Source of the DNA: Flavobacterium panici
GTDB taxonomy: Bacteria; Bacteroidota; Bacteroidia; Flavobacteriales; Flavobacteriaceae
Direction of reading: 5' to 3'
Length of the DNA: 64,000 bases
Assembly (NCBI RefSeq): GCF_903819335.1
Contig: NZ_CAIJDE010000063.1
Coordinates: forward strand, 1-64,000
The translations under genes and the position numbers were made by a program. Below, piece after piece: positions 34,995 through 44,334 of this stretch. A model generated the notes under the pieces. That model saw nothing but the letters and a program-made list of their open reading frames with translations. It did no database searches and was not told the origin of the DNA. Numbering within the stretch: the stretch's first letter is position 1; the number at the start of each line of letters is the position of its first letter.

Positions 34995-35567
34995 ATGAAT
35001 CAAGATATAAATACTGAAGTTCACAATGCTTATGAAGTGATTAAAGAAGGCGGCATTATCCTTTACCCTACAGATACTGTTTGGGGAATAGGTTGTGATG
35101 CTACTAACCCTGAAGCTGTTGCCAAAATCTACAAACTAAAACAACGCGCAGAAACACAAAGCATGATCGTTTTAATGAATGGAGAAAAAATGATTTACAA
35201 CGTTTTTAAAAACGTTCCTGAAGTGGCCTGGCAGATTATGGATTTATCTGAAAAACCAACCACTCTAATTTTAGACGAAGCCAGAAACGTTGCACATAAT
35301 ATTATTGCAGCCGATAAATCATTAGGAATAAGATTGGTAAAAGAGCCTTTTTGTTTCAAGTTAATGGAAAGAATGAAAAAACCATTAGTTTCAACTTCTG
35401 CAAACATTTCAGGACAGCCTACTCCAATTTCTTTCAAAGACATTAATCCAGAAATCATTAAAGGTGTTGATTATGTTGTAAAACTAAATCAGGATAAAAT
35501 TGCCGGAAAACCATCAACAATTATCAAATTGACGAATGATTCGCAGGTAAAAGTTATTCGTAAGTAA
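34995..35567 (+). CDS. Threonylcarbamoyl-AMP synthase (Sua5/YciO/YrdC family)
   Basis: This 190-aa protein has a single YrdC domain with LYPTDTVWGIGCDA and the basic motif KIYKLKQR near residue 47. Enzymes of this type make threonylcarbamoyl-AMP for t6A37 in ANN-decoding tRNAs. It lacks the C-terminal Sua5 domain, so it is TsaC- or YciO-sized. It lies 39 bp after the aminotransferase gene but is functionally unrelated to it. Confidence 0.92.
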   Translation: MNQDINTEVHNAYEVIKEGGIILYPTDTVWGIGCDATNPEAVAKIYKLKQRAETQSMIVLMNGEKMIYNVFKNVPEVAWQIMDLSEKPTTLILDEARNVAHNIIAADKSLGIRLVKEPFCFKLMERMKKPLVSTSANISGQPTPISFKDINPEIIKGVDYVVKLNQDKIAGKPSTIIKLTNDSQVKVIRK

Positions 35568-35639
35568 TTTTAGATTTTAGAGTGTAGATTTTAGATTTTT
35601 TGAATAAAGAAGTCAGAACCTTAGCAACTAAGTAAAGGG

Positions 35640-35694
35640 CTTCGACTTCGCTCAGCCTGACAGGTCTATAATGTCATCTTGAGCGAAGTCGAAG
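35640..35694. repeat. Inverted repeat CTTCGACTTCGCTCA
   Basis: Arms of 15 bp (35640-35654 and 35680-35694) are perfect complements around a 25-bp centre. This looks like a dispersed flavobacterial element. No other copy is seen in this window. Confidence 0.7.
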
Positions 35695-35708
35695 GATATT
35701 TCAATTAG

Positions 35709-35778
35709 AACTTAGAATCTTAGTACCTCAGAGCCTTAGAAAACTTTGTCCCTTTGTAACTCTGAACCTTTGCACCTA
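35709..35778. repeat. Low-complexity TTAGAATC/CTTTGTCCC repeat
   Basis: A run of 8-10 nt units of the types CTTAGAATC, CCTTAGAAA, CTTTGTCC and CTTTGTAACT fills the gap after the YrdC gene. Related runs are at 41832-41990, 44454-44490, 49540-49618 and 59863-59957. The function is unknown. Confidence 0.7.
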
Positions 35779-35782
35779 AAAA

Positions 35783-36907
35783 CTAAACAACTTTAAGACT
35801 CTCAATCAACCAATCGATATCTTCTTTAGTATTATAATGACTAAATGAAATTCGGAGATTTGGTAATTTTAAATCATCCTCTGAGAGCATTTCTTTTAAA
35901 ACGTGCGAAGGCTTTATACTTCCGGACTGGCAGGCACTTCCTCTTGAAACTGCAATTCCTTTCATATCTAAACTAAATAACAGCATTGAAGTTTTATCTG
36001 AAGAAAAAGGTAACGTGATATTGATGATATTATAAAAATCATCTTTTTTTCCGTTAATTCTAAAACCAGGAAAATTAAGTTCCAATTCTTCTATAAGATA
36101 TTTTTTAAGGTCATAAATATGATTTCTTTCTGCCTCTAAATTTTCATAAGAAAGAGACAAAGCCTTTGCCATTCCTGCAATTTGATGTACAGCTTCTGTT
36201 CCGGCACGAAGCCCTTTTTCTTGTTCTCCGCCAAAAATCAACGGCTGCAAACCAGAATTTTTTCGGATAAAAGCAAATCCAACGCCTTTTGGTCCATGGA
36301 ATTTATGCGCACTTGCCAGAATAAAATCTACAGGAATTTTTTGAAGATCGATTTCTGTTTTTCCAACCGACTGAACGGTGTCTGAATGAAATAAAGCATT
36401 ATATTGTTTGCAAATAACTCCCACTCTATCCAAATTTAAAACAGTTCCAGTTTCGTTGTTTACGTGCATTAAACTAACAATGGTTTTCTTTTCATCAGAA
36501 AGCAAATTAGAAAGATGCGTTAAATCAATACTTCCGTCTTGATTAACATTTACATAATCTACCTGAATATTGTAATCTGACTGCAATGCCAAAACGCTGT
36601 ACAAAACAGCATGATGTTCAATTTTTGTAGTTATGATACGCTCTACTTTTAAATCTTCAACTGCCGATCTCAAAATCCAGTTATTTGCTTCTGTTCCGCC
36701 AGAAGTAAAAATAATTTCCTGCGCAGAACAGTTTAAATGTTTGGCAATACTTTTTCTTGAAAGTTCTAAAACTGTTTTAGCATTTCGTCCAAAACTATGC
36801 GTAGAAGACGGGTTACCAAAATCTTCTGCCATAATTTTAGTCATTTCCTGAATTACTTCAGGTCGCATAGCAGTTGTTGAGGCGTTATCGAGGTATACTT
36901 TTTTCAT
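35783..36907 (-). CDS. Cysteine desulfurase (NifS/IscS-like)
   Basis: This 374-aa PLP enzyme takes sulfur from cysteine for Fe-S clusters and thiolation. The N-terminal motif VYLDNASTTAMRPEV, the PLP lysine in SAHKFHGPKGVGF and the catalytic cysteine in RGSACQSGS are present. I start it at 36907 (MKKVYLDNA); an ATG at 36931 would add eight residues. No iscU or suf genes are adjacent. Confidence 0.94.
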   Translation of the reverse strand: MKKVYLDNASTTAMRPEVIQEMTKIMAEDFGNPSSTHSFGRNAKTVLELSRKSIAKHLNCSAQEIIFTSGGTEANNWILRSAVEDLKVERIITTKIEHHAVLYSVLALQSDYNIQVDYVNVNQDGSIDLTHLSNLLSDEKKTIVSLMHVNNETGTVLNLDRVGVICKQYNALFHSDTVQSVGKTEIDLQKIPVDFILASAHKFHGPKGVGFAFIRKNSGLQPLIFGGEQEKGLRAGTEAVHQIAGMAKALSLSYENLEAERNHIYDLKKYLIEELELNFPGFRINGKKDDFYNIINITLPFSSDKTSMLLFSLDMKGIAVSRGSACQSGSIKPSHVLKEMLSEDDLKLPNLRISFSHYNTKEDIDWLIESLKVV

Positions 36908-36951
36908 TGATGCAAAGTTATGAAATATCAATTGTCTAATCTAAAAGTTCA

Positions 36952-36976
36952 TTTGCCAAATTTTTCACTATTTTTG
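36952..36976 (+). promoter_or_regulatory. Candidate promoter of the lipoprotein gene at 36994
   Basis: TTTG (36952-36955) and TATTTTTG (36969-36976) match the two elements, but the 13-bp spacer is short. The -7 box ends 17 bp before the ATG. Confidence 0.45.
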
Positions 36977-36993
36977 ACCCAAATAAAATTACG

Positions 36994-38004
36994 ATGAAAA
37001 AATATGTAAGCCTTTTAATATTGGCTCTTTTGTTAAACGGATGCGACGACGGCGATTTAACTGTAGATACAATTAATTTTGAAGATATTCAGACTTCGGC
37101 AAAATGTCCTAATTCAAGTACTGACGAGACTGCGCCAACTCTAATTTATAAATTAAAAACTCAGGAAGCATTAATACTTCAGCTGCCGGCAAACAGTATT
37201 AAAAACGATGCTACACCAGATGGTGATCCGCTTATTTACGATATAAATAATTCAACTTATCGTGTACTTTACAGAGCTTATGACGGTAAAGTTGCAGTTG
37301 ATAATATTTGCGGTACAATACCGCCAAGAACACCAAATGTAACAGAAGAATGGCAGGCTACAGCAGGTATAATTGAAATTACATCATCACAAGTTACAGG
37401 AGATAAAAGCCAAACTGACGGAAGTACAAGAATTACAGGTTACAATCATCAAATTGTTTTTAGAAATATTACTTTCTTAAAACCTGCGGGTCCTCAAACA
37501 GAAGAAGAATTTGTTTTTGGAAATTACACAACTTCACCAGATCCGCTATATTTAACTTTTACAACTCCGGCATTACAATGTACAGATAAGAAACAAGTTT
37601 ATAATTTTAATCCAACTTCTTTTATGCAGGTTAATAATCTGGACCAGACACTTATTAAACAAGTAGTAGGTACAAGATCTGCAGCCATAACAGCAGCAGC
37701 AAACAATATAAATTATACTACTTTTAAATCTAATACAGGTACTTTAACCAGCTCGTACTTTTGTATAACCCCGGCACCTTCAGCACCAGCTATAAGCACA
37801 GTATGGAATAGCGTAGCAGATAACAAAGGTATTGTTGAAGTTACAACAACAGCAACAGGAACAACAAGTATTGTTTACAAGCATACTATTACCATAAAAA
37901 ATGTTACTCTTAAAAAAGGAAACAGCAGCTTTTATTTAGCAGATAATTTTGTTCTTGGTACAATAACAGATCCACCTGTCACTGCGCCTACAGCTAAAAA
38001 ATAG
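36994..38004 (+). CDS. Lipoprotein with two copies of an unknown domain
   Basis: This 336-aa protein begins MKKYVSLLILALLLNGC, a lipoprotein signal with the lipid cysteine at about residue 17. The rest is Thr-rich and splits into two related halves, each with one internal Cys followed by Pro-rich sequence, then W and a GIIEIT or GIVEVT motif. Both halves continue with a YxHxIxxxNxT stretch and FVFG or FVLG. I do not recognise the family. It probably lies on the surface or facing the periplasm. It ends in a strong bidirectional terminator. Confidence 0.75.
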   Translation: MKKYVSLLILALLLNGCDDGDLTVDTINFEDIQTSAKCPNSSTDETAPTLIYKLKTQEALILQLPANSIKNDATPDGDPLIYDINNSTYRVLYRAYDGKVAVDNICGTIPPRTPNVTEEWQATAGIIEITSSQVTGDKSQTDGSTRITGYNHQIVFRNITFLKPAGPQTEEEFVFGNYTTSPDPLYLTFTTPALQCTDKKQVYNFNPTSFMQVNNLDQTLIKQVVGTRSAAITAAANNINYTTFKSNTGTLTSSYFCITPAPSAPAISTVWNSVADNKGIVEVTTTATGTTSIVYKHTITIKNVTLKKGNSSFYLADNFVLGTITDPPVTAPTAKK

Positions 38005-38021
38005 CAAAAAAATATTCTTAC

Positions 38022-38084
38022 AAAAAACGTCTGTTTTTTGATCCGGTTTTCTATTAAATCAGATTCAAAAAACAGACGTTTTTT
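38022..38084. terminator. Bidirectional terminator between lipoprotein and Smr genes
   Basis: A perfect 20-bp stem with AAAAAACGTCTG at the left end and its complement at the right encloses a 23-nt loop. A/T runs lie on both sides, between two convergent genes. Confidence 0.9.
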
Positions 38085-38124
38085 TATGCTTAAAAATAAA
38101 GAATTTTAAGTCTTAAAAATTCTT

Positions 38125-38676
38125 TTATTTATTGTTTTGGCGAATATAAACTTCCGTCGCACCTAAGCCGTATTTTTGATAATTGGCATCCTGAAAATCA
38201 ATTCCGTCATAACGACCCAATAAAAAATCAAGTTCGGCTTTTAAAATTCCTTCGCCGACACCGTGAATGAAAACGATTTTTGGAATGCGGTTTTTAATCG
38301 CAAATTCAATATGTCTTTTTGCCGTTTCTGTCTGCAGTGTCAGGATATCATAATTTGACATTCCACGTTTATTTGGAACCAGTTTTTCGATGTGTAAATC
38401 AAATTCCGGAGCCACAATTTCGCGTTTATCTTTCTTTTCTTTGACAAAACTTCGTGGTTTTGGTTCTGCTTTTTCTTTTGAAACCTCTTCTAAATCAATT
38501 CTTTTAATAGAATTCATTAAATTACTGGAATCCTGAATTTTAAGTAATTCGTTGACAGAAAATGTCATCATGAATCCATCCTCAGTTTCTATTAAAACTT
38601 CTTTATTTTTCACCGAAACCACTGTTCCGTTTATTGCTTCGTCTAATACCGAAACTTTATCTCCTTTAGTCAACAT
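38125..38676 (-). CDS. Smr/MutS2 C-terminal domain protein
   Basis: This 183-aa protein has an N-terminal small beta domain (KGDKVSVLDEAINGTVVSV), a charged linker, and a C-terminal Smr domain with DLHIEKL and the catalytic HGVGEGIL motif. Smr domains are endonucleases or nucleic-acid-binding modules. Its exact role in Bacteroidota is unknown. It overlaps the small membrane protein gene upstream by 11 bp. Confidence 0.85.
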   Translation of the reverse strand: MLTKGDKVSVLDEAINGTVVSVKNKEVLIETEDGFMMTFSVNELLKIQDSSNLMNSIKRIDLEEVSKEKAEPKPRSFVKEKKDKREIVAPEFDLHIEKLVPNKRGMSNYDILTLQTETAKRHIEFAIKNRIPKIVFIHGVGEGILKAELDFLLGRYDGIDFQDANYQKYGLGATEVYIRQNNK

Positions 38677-38851
38677 CGTGCTCCTCTTTTTCTTGATTTT
38701 TACTCGGCGTTTTTGCGCTTAACTGCATCATTCCATACATAAAAACGGCAATTGCAATTACCATTATATAGATATTTTTATCATCAGAAACCTGCTCATA
38801 TAATGCAACTGAAATGGCAAGAATCATAATTAAAATTTTAAAAGCTTTCAT
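38666..38851 (-). CDS. Small membrane protein, unknown
   Basis: This 61-aa protein has two hydrophobic segments (residues about 3-18 and 28-45) and a charged C-terminus (SKNQEKEEHDVD). The function is unknown. It overlaps the Smr gene by 11 bp and is probably cotranscribed with it. Coding is supported by the overlap and the membrane pattern. Confidence 0.7.
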   Translation of the reverse strand: MKAFKILIMILAISVALYEQVSDDKNIYIMVIAIAVFMYGMMQLSAKTPSKNQEKEEHDVD

Positions 38852-38955
38852 TTTCTAAAGTTTAAGAATCCAAAAGTATAAAACTTTAAAATAGAAGTTT
38901 CTTTCTTCTGAAATGTTATCGAATATTTTTTTGTAAAATTGTAAAAAAATACGCT

Positions 38956-39240
38956 GTGAATTTAGAGAAATATATGATCCCCTGCCTCTTCAAAAAACTC
39001 TTCGGAATTGAGTGTCTGGGCTGTGGTTTTCAGCGCTCTTTATTCTTACTTTTTCAAGGCGATTTTTCGGCCGCTTTTAAGATGTATCCGGCCATCTACA
39101 CTACCCTTTTATTTTTAATTTTACTGGCTTTATATTTTTTGGATAAATCCAGAAACTACCAAAAAATCATCTGGAAAGCTGCCGGAATAAATATCATTTT
39201 TATGTGTGTGGGTTATTACTACAAACACTTTTATCTTTAA
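38956..39240 (+). CDS. DUF2752 family protein
   Basis: This 94-aa membrane protein has the family motif PCLFKKLFGIECLGCGFQRS (Cys-rich, before the first helix) and two to three hydrophobic segments. The DUF2752 role is unknown. Start 38956 may be a GTG; the next in-frame ATG is six codons in. It is convergent with the DUF1003 gene. Confidence 0.85.
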   Translation: MNLEKYMIPCLFKKLFGIECLGCGFQRSLFLLFQGDFSAAFKMYPAIYTTLLFLILLALYFLDKSRNYQKIIWKAAGINIIFMCVGYYYKHFYL

Positions 39241-39255
39241 TATTTTAGGTCTGTT

Positions 39256-39957
39256 TTATTTCTTAACCTGATTTAAAATATCATTCATCATCTCAATTTG
39301 AACTTTCTGAATTTCGATTAATTCCTGCTGCTGGTGCATAATTAAATGATCGATTTTATCGTGAATCATTCTTATTTCTAATTCAGATTTCAGGTTAATC
39401 ATATAATCTTTTTTGGCACGGTTTCTATCTTTTTCTTCCTGACGGTTTTGGCTCATCATAATTACCGGCGCCTGAAGTGCGGCTATACAAGATAAAATCA
39501 AATTCAATAAAATAAACGGATACGGATCAAAACCTTTATCCAGTAAAAAATAAACATTGGAACCAATCCAAACGACAATAAAAGCTATAAACGAAATAAT
39601 AAAAGTCCAGCTTCCGCCAAAGTCTGCCACTTTATCGGCTATTTTTTGACCAAAACTTCTTTTTTCATCTTCATCTTCAACAATACTCACAATTGATTTA
39701 TCTTCTTTTAAAGAAGAGATAACACTTTTTTCAAGGTCAGAAAGTGTTCCAATTTCAGTTGATAAATAATTAGAAATATATTTTTGACGGTATTCATTCA
39801 ATTCCTGAACCGAAATAGAGTCATCATCACAAAATGAAGGATGATCTTTTAAAATAAGGCCTAAAATGGGATCGTGAATAGAATTACCGGAAATTTTCTC
39901 ACTTTCAGGAAAAGAAATATCAGAAATCGAACTTTTAAAAGTTGAATTATTTTTCAT
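39256..39957 (-). CDS. DUF1003 family membrane protein
   Basis: This 233-aa protein has a hydrophilic N-terminal half and two helices at about residues 125-175 (WTFIISFIAFIVVWIGSNVY, then FILLNLILSCIAALQAPVIM). A basic coiled-coil-like C-terminus follows. The SFGQKIADKVADFGGSW segment before the helices is the DUF1003 signature. Its function is unknown. It is transcribed alone. Confidence 0.88.
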   Translation of the reverse strand: MKNNSTFKSSISDISFPESEKISGNSIHDPILGLILKDHPSFCDDDSISVQELNEYRQKYISNYLSTEIGTLSDLEKSVISSLKEDKSIVSIVEDEDEKRSFGQKIADKVADFGGSWTFIISFIAFIVVWIGSNVYFLLDKGFDPYPFILLNLILSCIAALQAPVIMMSQNRQEEKDRNRAKKDYMINLKSELEIRMIHDKIDHLIMHQQQELIEIQKVQIEMMNDILNQVKK

Positions 39958-40147
39958 TTTTGTAGATTTTATCCGCTAATTTACACAATTAACTTCTTAA
40001 GAATCATATAAAACAGAAGCATTTATTAATCTTTTATTTATCACAAATACAATTCTGAAAGCAAAATTTCTTTCGTTAAATCGTGTCCTTATTTACAAAA
40101 AACACCTTACTTTTAACGTTTTAAAATATCCATTCAATTTTACTATT

Positions 40148-40939
40148 GTGACTAAAGACAATATCATACAAAATATTAAGGCTTTAAAAAGCCATTCTAA
40201 TATAAACTACGGTATCAAAACCAAAACTGAAGATTTTACCGAGAAGCTTTTTTACACTCTTTTTGATTCAAATGCTGCTCTCGACGAAAGTATCGATGAA
40301 CTTGAAATCCGCTTTAAAGAAATAGCTGTTTTAGCCTGCAAAAAACCTCAAAATTTATGCGAATCAATATGGGACAGATTTGTGGCAAAACTTCCGGGCG
40401 TTTTAGAAAAATTAAATCAGGATGCCGAATATATTCTTGAAAATGATCCTGCATCAAACAGCATCGATGAAGTTTATTTAGCTTATCCCGGCTTTTACGC
40501 GATTGCCATTTACAGATTAAGCCACGAATTATATCAGTTAGATTTATTGCTTTTTTCAAGATTAATGAGCGAATATGCACATAGAATTACCGGAACTGAT
40601 ATTCACGCCGGTGCCGATATTGCTTCGCCATTTTTTATAGATCACGCCACAGGAATTGTTATTGGTGAAACCAGCGTTATTAAAAAACACGTTAAGATTT
40701 ATCAGGGTGTTACACTGGGAGCTTTGAGTGTAAGCAAAGACATGAAAAATGCAAAAAGACATCCAACCGTTGAAGCAAATGTGTGCATTTATGCCAATGC
40801 AACGATTTTAGGAGGCGAAACCATCATTGGAAAAAATAGTATTATTGGCGGAAATTCATGGATTACGAAATCAATTCCCGAAGATTCGATTGTACTGAAT
40901 ACCACCACAACAGAAGTTAAAATAAAAGAAAAAAAATAA
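40148..40939 (+). CDS. Serine O-acetyltransferase (EpsC type)
   Basis: This 263-aa enzyme acetylates serine to O-acetylserine, the first step of cysteine synthesis. A helical N-terminal domain is followed by a left-handed beta helix with the active-site stretch GADIASPFFIDHATGIVIGE and YQGVTLGALSV. The start appears to be GTG at 40148. The cysteine synthase gene follows after 1 bp, which fixes the pathway. Confidence 0.93.
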   Translation: MTKDNIIQNIKALKSHSNINYGIKTKTEDFTEKLFYTLFDSNAALDESIDELEIRFKEIAVLACKKPQNLCESIWDRFVAKLPGVLEKLNQDAEYILENDPASNSIDEVYLAYPGFYAIAIYRLSHELYQLDLLLFSRLMSEYAHRITGTDIHAGADIASPFFIDHATGIVIGETSVIKKHVKIYQGVTLGALSVSKDMKNAKRHPTVEANVCIYANATILGGETIIGKNSIIGGNSWITKSIPEDSIVLNTTTTEVKIKEKK

Positions 40940-40940
40940 A

Positions 40941-41828
40941 ATGGGCCCACAGAAGTTACTAAACCTAATTGGAAATACTCCATTAATGGAAACCGTCAAT
41001 TTGGTTAAGAATAAAAACGTTAAGCTTTTACTGAAACTGGAAGGAAATAATCCTGGCGGAAGTGTAAAAGACAGAGCGGCATACAATATGATTGCTGCAG
41101 CGCTTGAAAGAGGAGAAATTAAAAAAGGAGATAAATTAATTGAAGCAACAAGCGGCAATACCGGAATTGCCCTTGCAATGATTGCACAATTATTTCAAAT
41201 AGAGATAGAATTAATTTTACCGGAAGATTCTACAAAAGAAAGAACACAAACTATGCGTGCGTATGGCGCTACGGTTATTTTAACGCCCGCTGAAGAGGGA
41301 ATTATTGGTTCGAGGGATTATGCCGACAAAAAAGTGGCCGAAGGCGGTTATATCATGCTAAATCAGTTTGCAAATGATGACAACTGGAAAGCGCATTACA
41401 AAACTACCGGTCCTGAAATTTGGAATGATACTGATGGAACGGTAACACATTTTGTTTCGGCAATGGGAACTACAGGAACCATCATTGGAACTTCGACTTA
41501 TTTAAAAGAAAAAAATCCTGCTGTTCAAATTATTGGCGCACAGCCGAGCGATGGTTCTCAAATTCCGGGAATTCGTAAATGGCCTCAGGAATATTTACCC
41601 AAAATTTTTGATGCTTCAAAAGTAGATACTGTTATAGATGTAAGCGAAGATGAAGCACGAGAAATGACTAAAAGATTAGCGCTTGAAGAAGGTGTTTTCG
41701 CCGGAATGAGCAGCGGCGGCTCTGTTGCCGTAGCTTTAAAACTCGCAGAACAATTAGAATCTGGGGTTATAGTTGCCGTTATCTGCGATCGCGGTGATAG
41801 ATATTTGTCTTCGGATTTATTTGATTAA
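40941..41828 (+). CDS. cysM: Cysteine synthase (CysM/CysK family)
   Basis: This 295-aa PLP enzyme turns O-acetylserine and sulfide (or thiosulfate) into cysteine. The PLP lysine is in NNPGGSVKDRAA, with the ATSGNTGIAL substrate loop and VSAMGTTGTIIG phosphate-binding loop. Length and sequence suggest the CysM branch. It is cotranslated with the serine acetyltransferase upstream. Confidence 0.94.
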   Translation: MGPQKLLNLIGNTPLMETVNLVKNKNVKLLLKLEGNNPGGSVKDRAAYNMIAAALERGEIKKGDKLIEATSGNTGIALAMIAQLFQIEIELILPEDSTKERTQTMRAYGATVILTPAEEGIIGSRDYADKKVAEGGYIMLNQFANDDNWKAHYKTTGPEIWNDTDGTVTHFVSAMGTTGTIIGTSTYLKEKNPAVQIIGAQPSDGSQIPGIRKWPQEYLPKIFDASKVDTVIDVSEDEAREMTKRLALEEGVFAGMSSGGSVAVALKLAEQLESGVIVAVICDRGDRYLSSDLFD

Positions 41829-41831
41829 AAA

Positions 41832-41990
41832 GAGGGACAAAGCGACAAAGGTTCAAAGGAACAAAGGCTCATCTGAGCTAGTTTTATAAACTTGTTACAA
41901 GCCTTTATAACTGCCCTAAAGACGCACTGCTGTGCGCCTCTACAGAAAACCTTTGTGCCTTTGTACCTATGAACCTTTGTAACTTAAAAA
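41832..41990. repeat. CTTTGT-type repeat with imperfect inverted arms
   Basis: The left part (GACAAAGGTTCAAAGGAACAAA type) is roughly the inverse of the right part (CCTTTGTACCTATGAACCTTTG type). A small palindrome, GACGCACTGCTGTGCGCC, sits at 41921-41938 between them. Together they fill the gap between cysM and the aldo/keto reductase gene. The structure could form a long hairpin. Confidence 0.65.
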
Positions 41991-41994
41991 GAAA

Positions 41995-42981
41995 ATGAAC
42001 TACAGAAAACTAGGAAAAACAAACTTTAATATATCTGAAATCTCACTTGGAACCTGGCAGGTTGGAGGAAAATGGGGATCAGGATTTAATGATAAAACTG
42101 CTGATGAACTTATCAATACAGCAATTGACAATGGCGTAAATTTTATTGATACTGCCGATGTTTATGAAAATGGATTAAGCGAAACTGCTGTTGGACGAGT
42201 GGTTCGTTCGCGTTCTGAACGTATTTATGTTGCGACAAAATGCGGACGTCAGATTAATCCGCATGTGAATGATGGATATCAGCCAAAAGTACTTCAGAAA
42301 TTTGTTGAAGACAGCCTTAAAAGAACCGGATTAGAAACTTTAGATTTGATTCAGCTACATTGCCCGCCTACGGAAGTGTATTACCGACCTGAAATTTTTG
42401 AAATGTTTGATCGTTTGAAAGATCAGGGCAAAATTTTGAATTTGGGCGTGAGTGTCGAAAAAGTCGAAGAAGCTTTAAAAGCAATCGAATATTCGAATGT
42501 AACGACAGTTCAGATTATTTTCAATTTATTTCGTCAGCGTCCGTCACAATTATTTTTCTCAGAAGCCCAAAAGAAAGATATCGGAATCATCGCGAGAGTT
42601 CCTCTTGCAAGCGGACTTTTAACGGGTAAATTTGATGCAAAAACCACTTTTGACGCACAAGATCATAGAAATTTCAACAGAAACGGTGATGCGTTTGATA
42701 AAGGCGAAACTTTTTCAGGAATCGATTATGATTTAGGTTTAAAAGCTGTTGAAGAATTAAAAGCTTTATTTCCTGAAACTGCAAACCTTGCTCCTATTGC
42801 TTTGCAATGGATTTTGAGTTTTAACGAAATTAGCTGTATTATTCCCGGAGCTTCAAAAGAAAGTCATGTGCTTTCTAATTTATCTGTATATAATTTACCA
42901 AAATTAAGTTCGGAGAAAATTTCGGAAATGAATAAAATTTACGAAAAGTATATAAAACAAGATGTACATCATCTTTGGTAA
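41995..42981 (+). CDS. Aldo/keto reductase
   Basis: This 328-aa NADPH-dependent oxidoreductase has a TIM-barrel fold. The family motifs are GTWQVGGKWG, FIDTADVYENGLSE (catalytic Asp and Tyr), the catalytic-lysine strand VATKCG and LIQLHCPP. The C-terminus IIPGASKESH is the cofactor-binding part. The substrate is unknown. It is transcribed alone and followed by a hairpin at 43012-43050. Confidence 0.93.
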   Translation: MNYRKLGKTNFNISEISLGTWQVGGKWGSGFNDKTADELINTAIDNGVNFIDTADVYENGLSETAVGRVVRSRSERIYVATKCGRQINPHVNDGYQPKVLQKFVEDSLKRTGLETLDLIQLHCPPTEVYYRPEIFEMFDRLKDQGKILNLGVSVEKVEEALKAIEYSNVTTVQIIFNLFRQRPSQLFFSEAQKKDIGIIARVPLASGLLTGKFDAKTTFDAQDHRNFNRNGDAFDKGETFSGIDYDLGLKAVEELKALFPETANLAPIALQWILSFNEISCIIPGASKESHVLSNLSVYNLPKLSSEKISEMNKIYEKYIKQDVHHLW

Positions 42982-43011
42982 AAGATTCATCAACAATTCC
43001 CAAAAAAAATA

Positions 43012-43050
43012 AAAGCAGAAAAAGATTTACATTTAAATTTTTTCTGCTTT
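43012..43050 (+). terminator. Terminator after the aldo/keto reductase gene
   Basis: A 12-bp stem, AAAGCAGAAAAA and TTTTTCTGCTTT, encloses a 15-nt loop, 31 bp after the stop. Confidence 0.75.
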
Positions 43051-43143
43051 AAGTTTAAATTTTGTCTTATTTTATTATTTTACAATCTTTTAGTAGCTGT
43101 GTTTTAAGCCTAAATCTTTCTTCTTTGCATGAAAATCAAAACC

Positions 43144-44208
43144 ATGAAGAAAATTAGCTTAATTACCCTTATGATTTGTTTAAGTTTTACTGCATGTGAT
43201 TCAGACAGTGAAATTAAACTTCAAGATTCTTTAAACACGCAAAAAAAAGAATCATTAAAAAATGAAGATTCTACACAAGATGAAGATTCTAAAAATTTAG
43301 AAAAATTGTATGATGAAATTATTGCACTTTCAGACAGCAATTCTGCTTGCTCTGGAGAGTGGGATTTTATTGCAATAGGGAAAAAACCTTGCGGAGGGCC
43401 AGAAAAATATATTCCTTATTCTCTAAAAATTGATAGGAGTGAATTTTTAGCAAAAGTCAATTCCTATGCTATACAACAAGAAATATTTAATACAAAATGG
43501 AATATTACTTCCACTTGTGATGTTGCACGCAGACCTTTAGCTGCCGTTTGTGTTGATGGAAAAGCAACATTACTTTATGAAGAAGATAGAAATATAGAAA
43601 AACAAGATTTACAAAAATTACATGATGAGATTATTGCACTTTCAACCAACAATGCATCATGTTTTGGAGATTGGGATTATACTGCAATAGGATCAAAACC
43701 TTGCGGAGGTCCAGAAAAATACATTCCTTATTATGTAAATATCGATAGAACTGATTTTTTTAATAAGGTCAATATCTATAAAGCAAAACAAATGGAATTT
43801 AACCATAAGTGGAAAGTTAATTCAACTTGTGACGTTGTTGCTGAACCAGTATCTGCCACTTGTATTAATGGAAAAGGAAATTTACTATATGAAGCTGAAA
43901 GAACTAAAGAAGAACAAGATTTAGAAAAATTATATAATGAAATTATTGCACTTTCTGACATCAATAAGCCATGTACAGGAGATTGGGATTTTACTGCAAT
44001 AGGTTCAAAAGCTTGCGGAGGTCCAGAAAAATACATTCCTTATTCTTTAAAAATTAACACTACAGATTTTTTGGCTAAAGTGAATTACTATAGTATAATG
44101 CAGGAATCATTTAACCATAAGTGGAAGGTTATTTCATTTTGCGATATTCCAAATAGACCAAAATCAGTTGAGTGTGTTAACGGAAAAGCAACATTAATGT
44201 ATAATTAA
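43144..44208 (+). CDS. Lipoprotein with three tandem Cys-rich repeats
   Basis: This 354-aa protein begins MKKISLITLMICLSFTAC, a lipoprotein signal. An acidic linker is followed by three tandem copies of a domain of about 100 residues. Each copy contains LEKLYDEIIALS, a Cys, GEWDFIAIG, the motif CGGPEKYIPY, a FNxKW stretch and two more cysteines before NGKATLLYE. Copies share most positions. Single-domain relatives occur widely, but no function is known to me. I start at 43144; an ATG at 43129 adds five residues before the signal. Confidence 0.8.
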   Translation: MKKISLITLMICLSFTACDSDSEIKLQDSLNTQKKESLKNEDSTQDEDSKNLEKLYDEIIALSDSNSACSGEWDFIAIGKKPCGGPEKYIPYSLKIDRSEFLAKVNSYAIQQEIFNTKWNITSTCDVARRPLAAVCVDGKATLLYEEDRNIEKQDLQKLHDEIIALSTNNASCFGDWDYTAIGSKPCGGPEKYIPYYVNIDRTDFFNKVNIYKAKQMEFNHKWKVNSTCDVVAEPVSATCINGKGNLLYEAERTKEEQDLEKLYNEIIALSDINKPCTGDWDFTAIGSKACGGPEKYIPYSLKINTTDFLAKVNYYSIMQESFNHKWKVISFCDIPNRPKSVECVNGKATLMYN

Positions 44209-44334
44209 TTTCAAAATGAAGCTTTAAGTTCTGCATTTTTTATAAAGTTCAGAACTTAAGGTTTATTTTTCATATTTACGCAACCTTTTTAAAAAGTAAA
44301 CATCTTCATAATAAAACTCACCAAACTCATAACC

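Noticed and set aside
40871..41158. Minus-strand frame of 95 codons across the serine acetyltransferase and cysteine synthase junction
   Set aside because: Both opposite-strand genes are well supported, with motifs running through the same region.
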